NCBI RefSeq assembly: GCF_010894455.1
Contig: NZ_JAAIXY010000003.1
Span: 248,001 to 312,000, forward strand
Reading direction: 5' to 3'
Source of the DNA: Myxococcus eversor
GTDB taxonomy: Bacteria; Myxococcota; Myxococcia; Myxococcales; Myxococcaceae
DNA: 64,000 bases
Positions 63,356 through 64,000 of this stretch are shown here, piece after piece. The position numbers and the translations under genes were made by a program. The notes below the pieces were generated by a model. The model saw only the letters and a list, made by a program, of their open reading frames with translations. It was not told the origin of the DNA and did not search any database. How positions within the stretch are numbered: position 1 is the first letter of the stretch; each line of letters opens with the position of its first letter.

Positions 63356-64000
63356 TCAGAACACCTCCATGGGACAGGCGGGAATCATCTGATTCTCCGG
63401 GGTGCGCACGACGTCCAGCGCCAGGCACCTGGGCCGACAGGTCCCCCCCATGCAGTAGTCCCCCTGGGAGCAGCACATGCCATTGCAGAGCACGCCCCCA
63501 CCGGAGCAGCACACCTGGGGGCCGCTGTAGCAGGCCCCGCCGTGGCAGGTGTCCCCGCTCGTGCACGAGTCGCCATCACTGCACGACGTGCCCGCGGGAC
63601 GCGCCGCGTAGGAGCACACGCCCGTGGCGGGGTTGCAGGTGCCGGGGCTCGCGTAGCAGGTGCCGGGCGGGCTGTTGCAGCCCACCGTCGTCCCGGTACA
63701 AGCCCCGGTCGCCCCACACTTGTCGTTGAGGGTGCAGGCATTGCCGTCATTGCAGGAGGCGCCGGCGGCCAGGGGCTCGTAGACACACGTCGCCCCCGAG
63801 CAGACGCCATAGGGGGAGTGGCAGGGCCCGGGTGGAGTGTTGCAGGGGCCGCAGGCGGACTCCACGACGTGGATGTTGAGCATGAAGCGGCCGCACGAGC
63901 CGTTCTTGCCGTCCACGGTGATGCGCACCTCCTGGTTGCGCGCCAGGTTGAGGACGGCGGAGGACGTGAGCGTGGAGGACGAGGCGTTGTCGTTGCAGCC
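63356..64000 (-). CDS. Cys-rich secreted protein, C-terminal part (cut by window edge)
   Basis: The frame is open through base 64000, so the start lies outside. The first visible part (CNDNASSSTLTSSAVLNLAR, then VRITVDGKNGSCGRFMLNI) is a beta-sandwich of the pre-peptidase/CUB-like kind seen before Cys-rich repeats. Residues beyond hold about 30 cysteines in repeats such as GASCNDGNACTLNDKCG, GTSCSDGDSCTSGDTCHGG and CCSGGGVLCNGMCCSQGDY, each like the Dickkopf/EGF-type 'Cys-N/D-D-G-x-A/S-C' modules of myxobacterial surface proteins. The internal GTG at 63928 is not a real start. Secreted and disulfide-stabilised; function unknown. Confidence 0.7.
   Translation of the reverse strand, partial: GCNDNASSSTLTSSAVLNLARNQEVRITVDGKNGSCGRFMLNIHVVESACGPCNTPPGPCHSPYGVCSGATCVYEPLAAGASCNDGNACTLNDKCGATGACTGTTVGCNSPPGTCYASPGTCNPATGVCSYAARPAGTSCSDGDSCTSGDTCHGGACYSGPQVCCSGGGVLCNGMCCSQGDYCMGGTCRPRCLALDVVRTPENQMIPACPMEVF

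Overview
The window is a GC-rich, densely coded chromosomal segment of a myxobacterium, most likely a member of the Myxococcaceae (Myxococcus, Corallococcus or Pyxidicoccus type). The evidence is the large number of secreted lipoproteins with MopE-like, Asp-box or Cys-rich repeats, the Hanks-type kinase, the many histidine kinases, and above all a complete dif-type chemosensory operon (MCP, MmcQ-like, CheW, CheY, CheA, CheC) downstream of a grpE-dnaK pair that resembles M. xanthus grpS-sglK. Both loci are known in M. xanthus for control of exopolysaccharide (fibril) production and social motility. I see no tRNA or rRNA gene, CRISPR array, insertion sequence or prophage; the segment looks like core chromosome.

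Layout. 0-13.5 kb: three small secreted proteins (one cut by the left edge), an archaeal/eukaryotic-type prolyl-tRNA synthetase, a metacaspase-like protease, a membrane adenylate/guanylate cyclase, a YdjM-like membrane protein followed by thpR, a YiiX-like hydrolase, a MopE-repeat lipoprotein, tam, a large Asp-box protein and an Ala/Asp-tailed lipoprotein. 13.7-18.5 kb: a complete branched-chain amino acid ABC importer (livKHMGF order of transcription, minus strand) with overlapping genes and a good promoter. 19-28 kb: a YsnF-like stress protein, a GAF-like/Ser-Thr kinase, a grpE-dnaK operon headed by a histone-tailed coiled-coil protein, and a secreted lamin-tail nuclease.

28.4-37.5 kb is the most unusual part: one plus-strand run of ECF sigma factor, zinc-finger anti-sigma-like membrane protein, a secreted caspase-fold protease containing an EF-hand, and three tandem paralogous lipoproteins made of D-x-N-x-D-G modules plus an LRR/L-domain-like half. 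The first three genes overlap by ATGA, as do lipoproteins 1 and 2. It reads as an envelope-stress or cell-surface proteolysis module that I cannot match to a described system.

37.6-43.6 kb: a response regulator fused to a thioredoxin-reductase-like flavoprotein, with three related histidine kinases. One of these has lost its phospho-accepting histidine (His to Pro). 43.7-50.7 kb: small hypotheticals, a DUF2238 membrane protein, a Gfo/Idh/MocA oxidoreductase, a VOC-family gene remnant, a Ycf46-like AAA ATPase with a zinc-ribbon partner, and larB-larC for nickel-pincer cofactor synthesis. 50.7-57.6 kb: the dif operon and thiL upstream of it. 57.7-64 kb: four secreted proteins, one carrying a C-terminal Hint (hedgehog/intein) domain, one carrying a haem-type CxxCH, and a Cys-rich protein cut by the right edge.

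Starts were chosen from ribosome-binding sites, 4-nt overlaps and signal peptides. Where these disagree the entry says so. All functions are from sequence reading only; no search was run.
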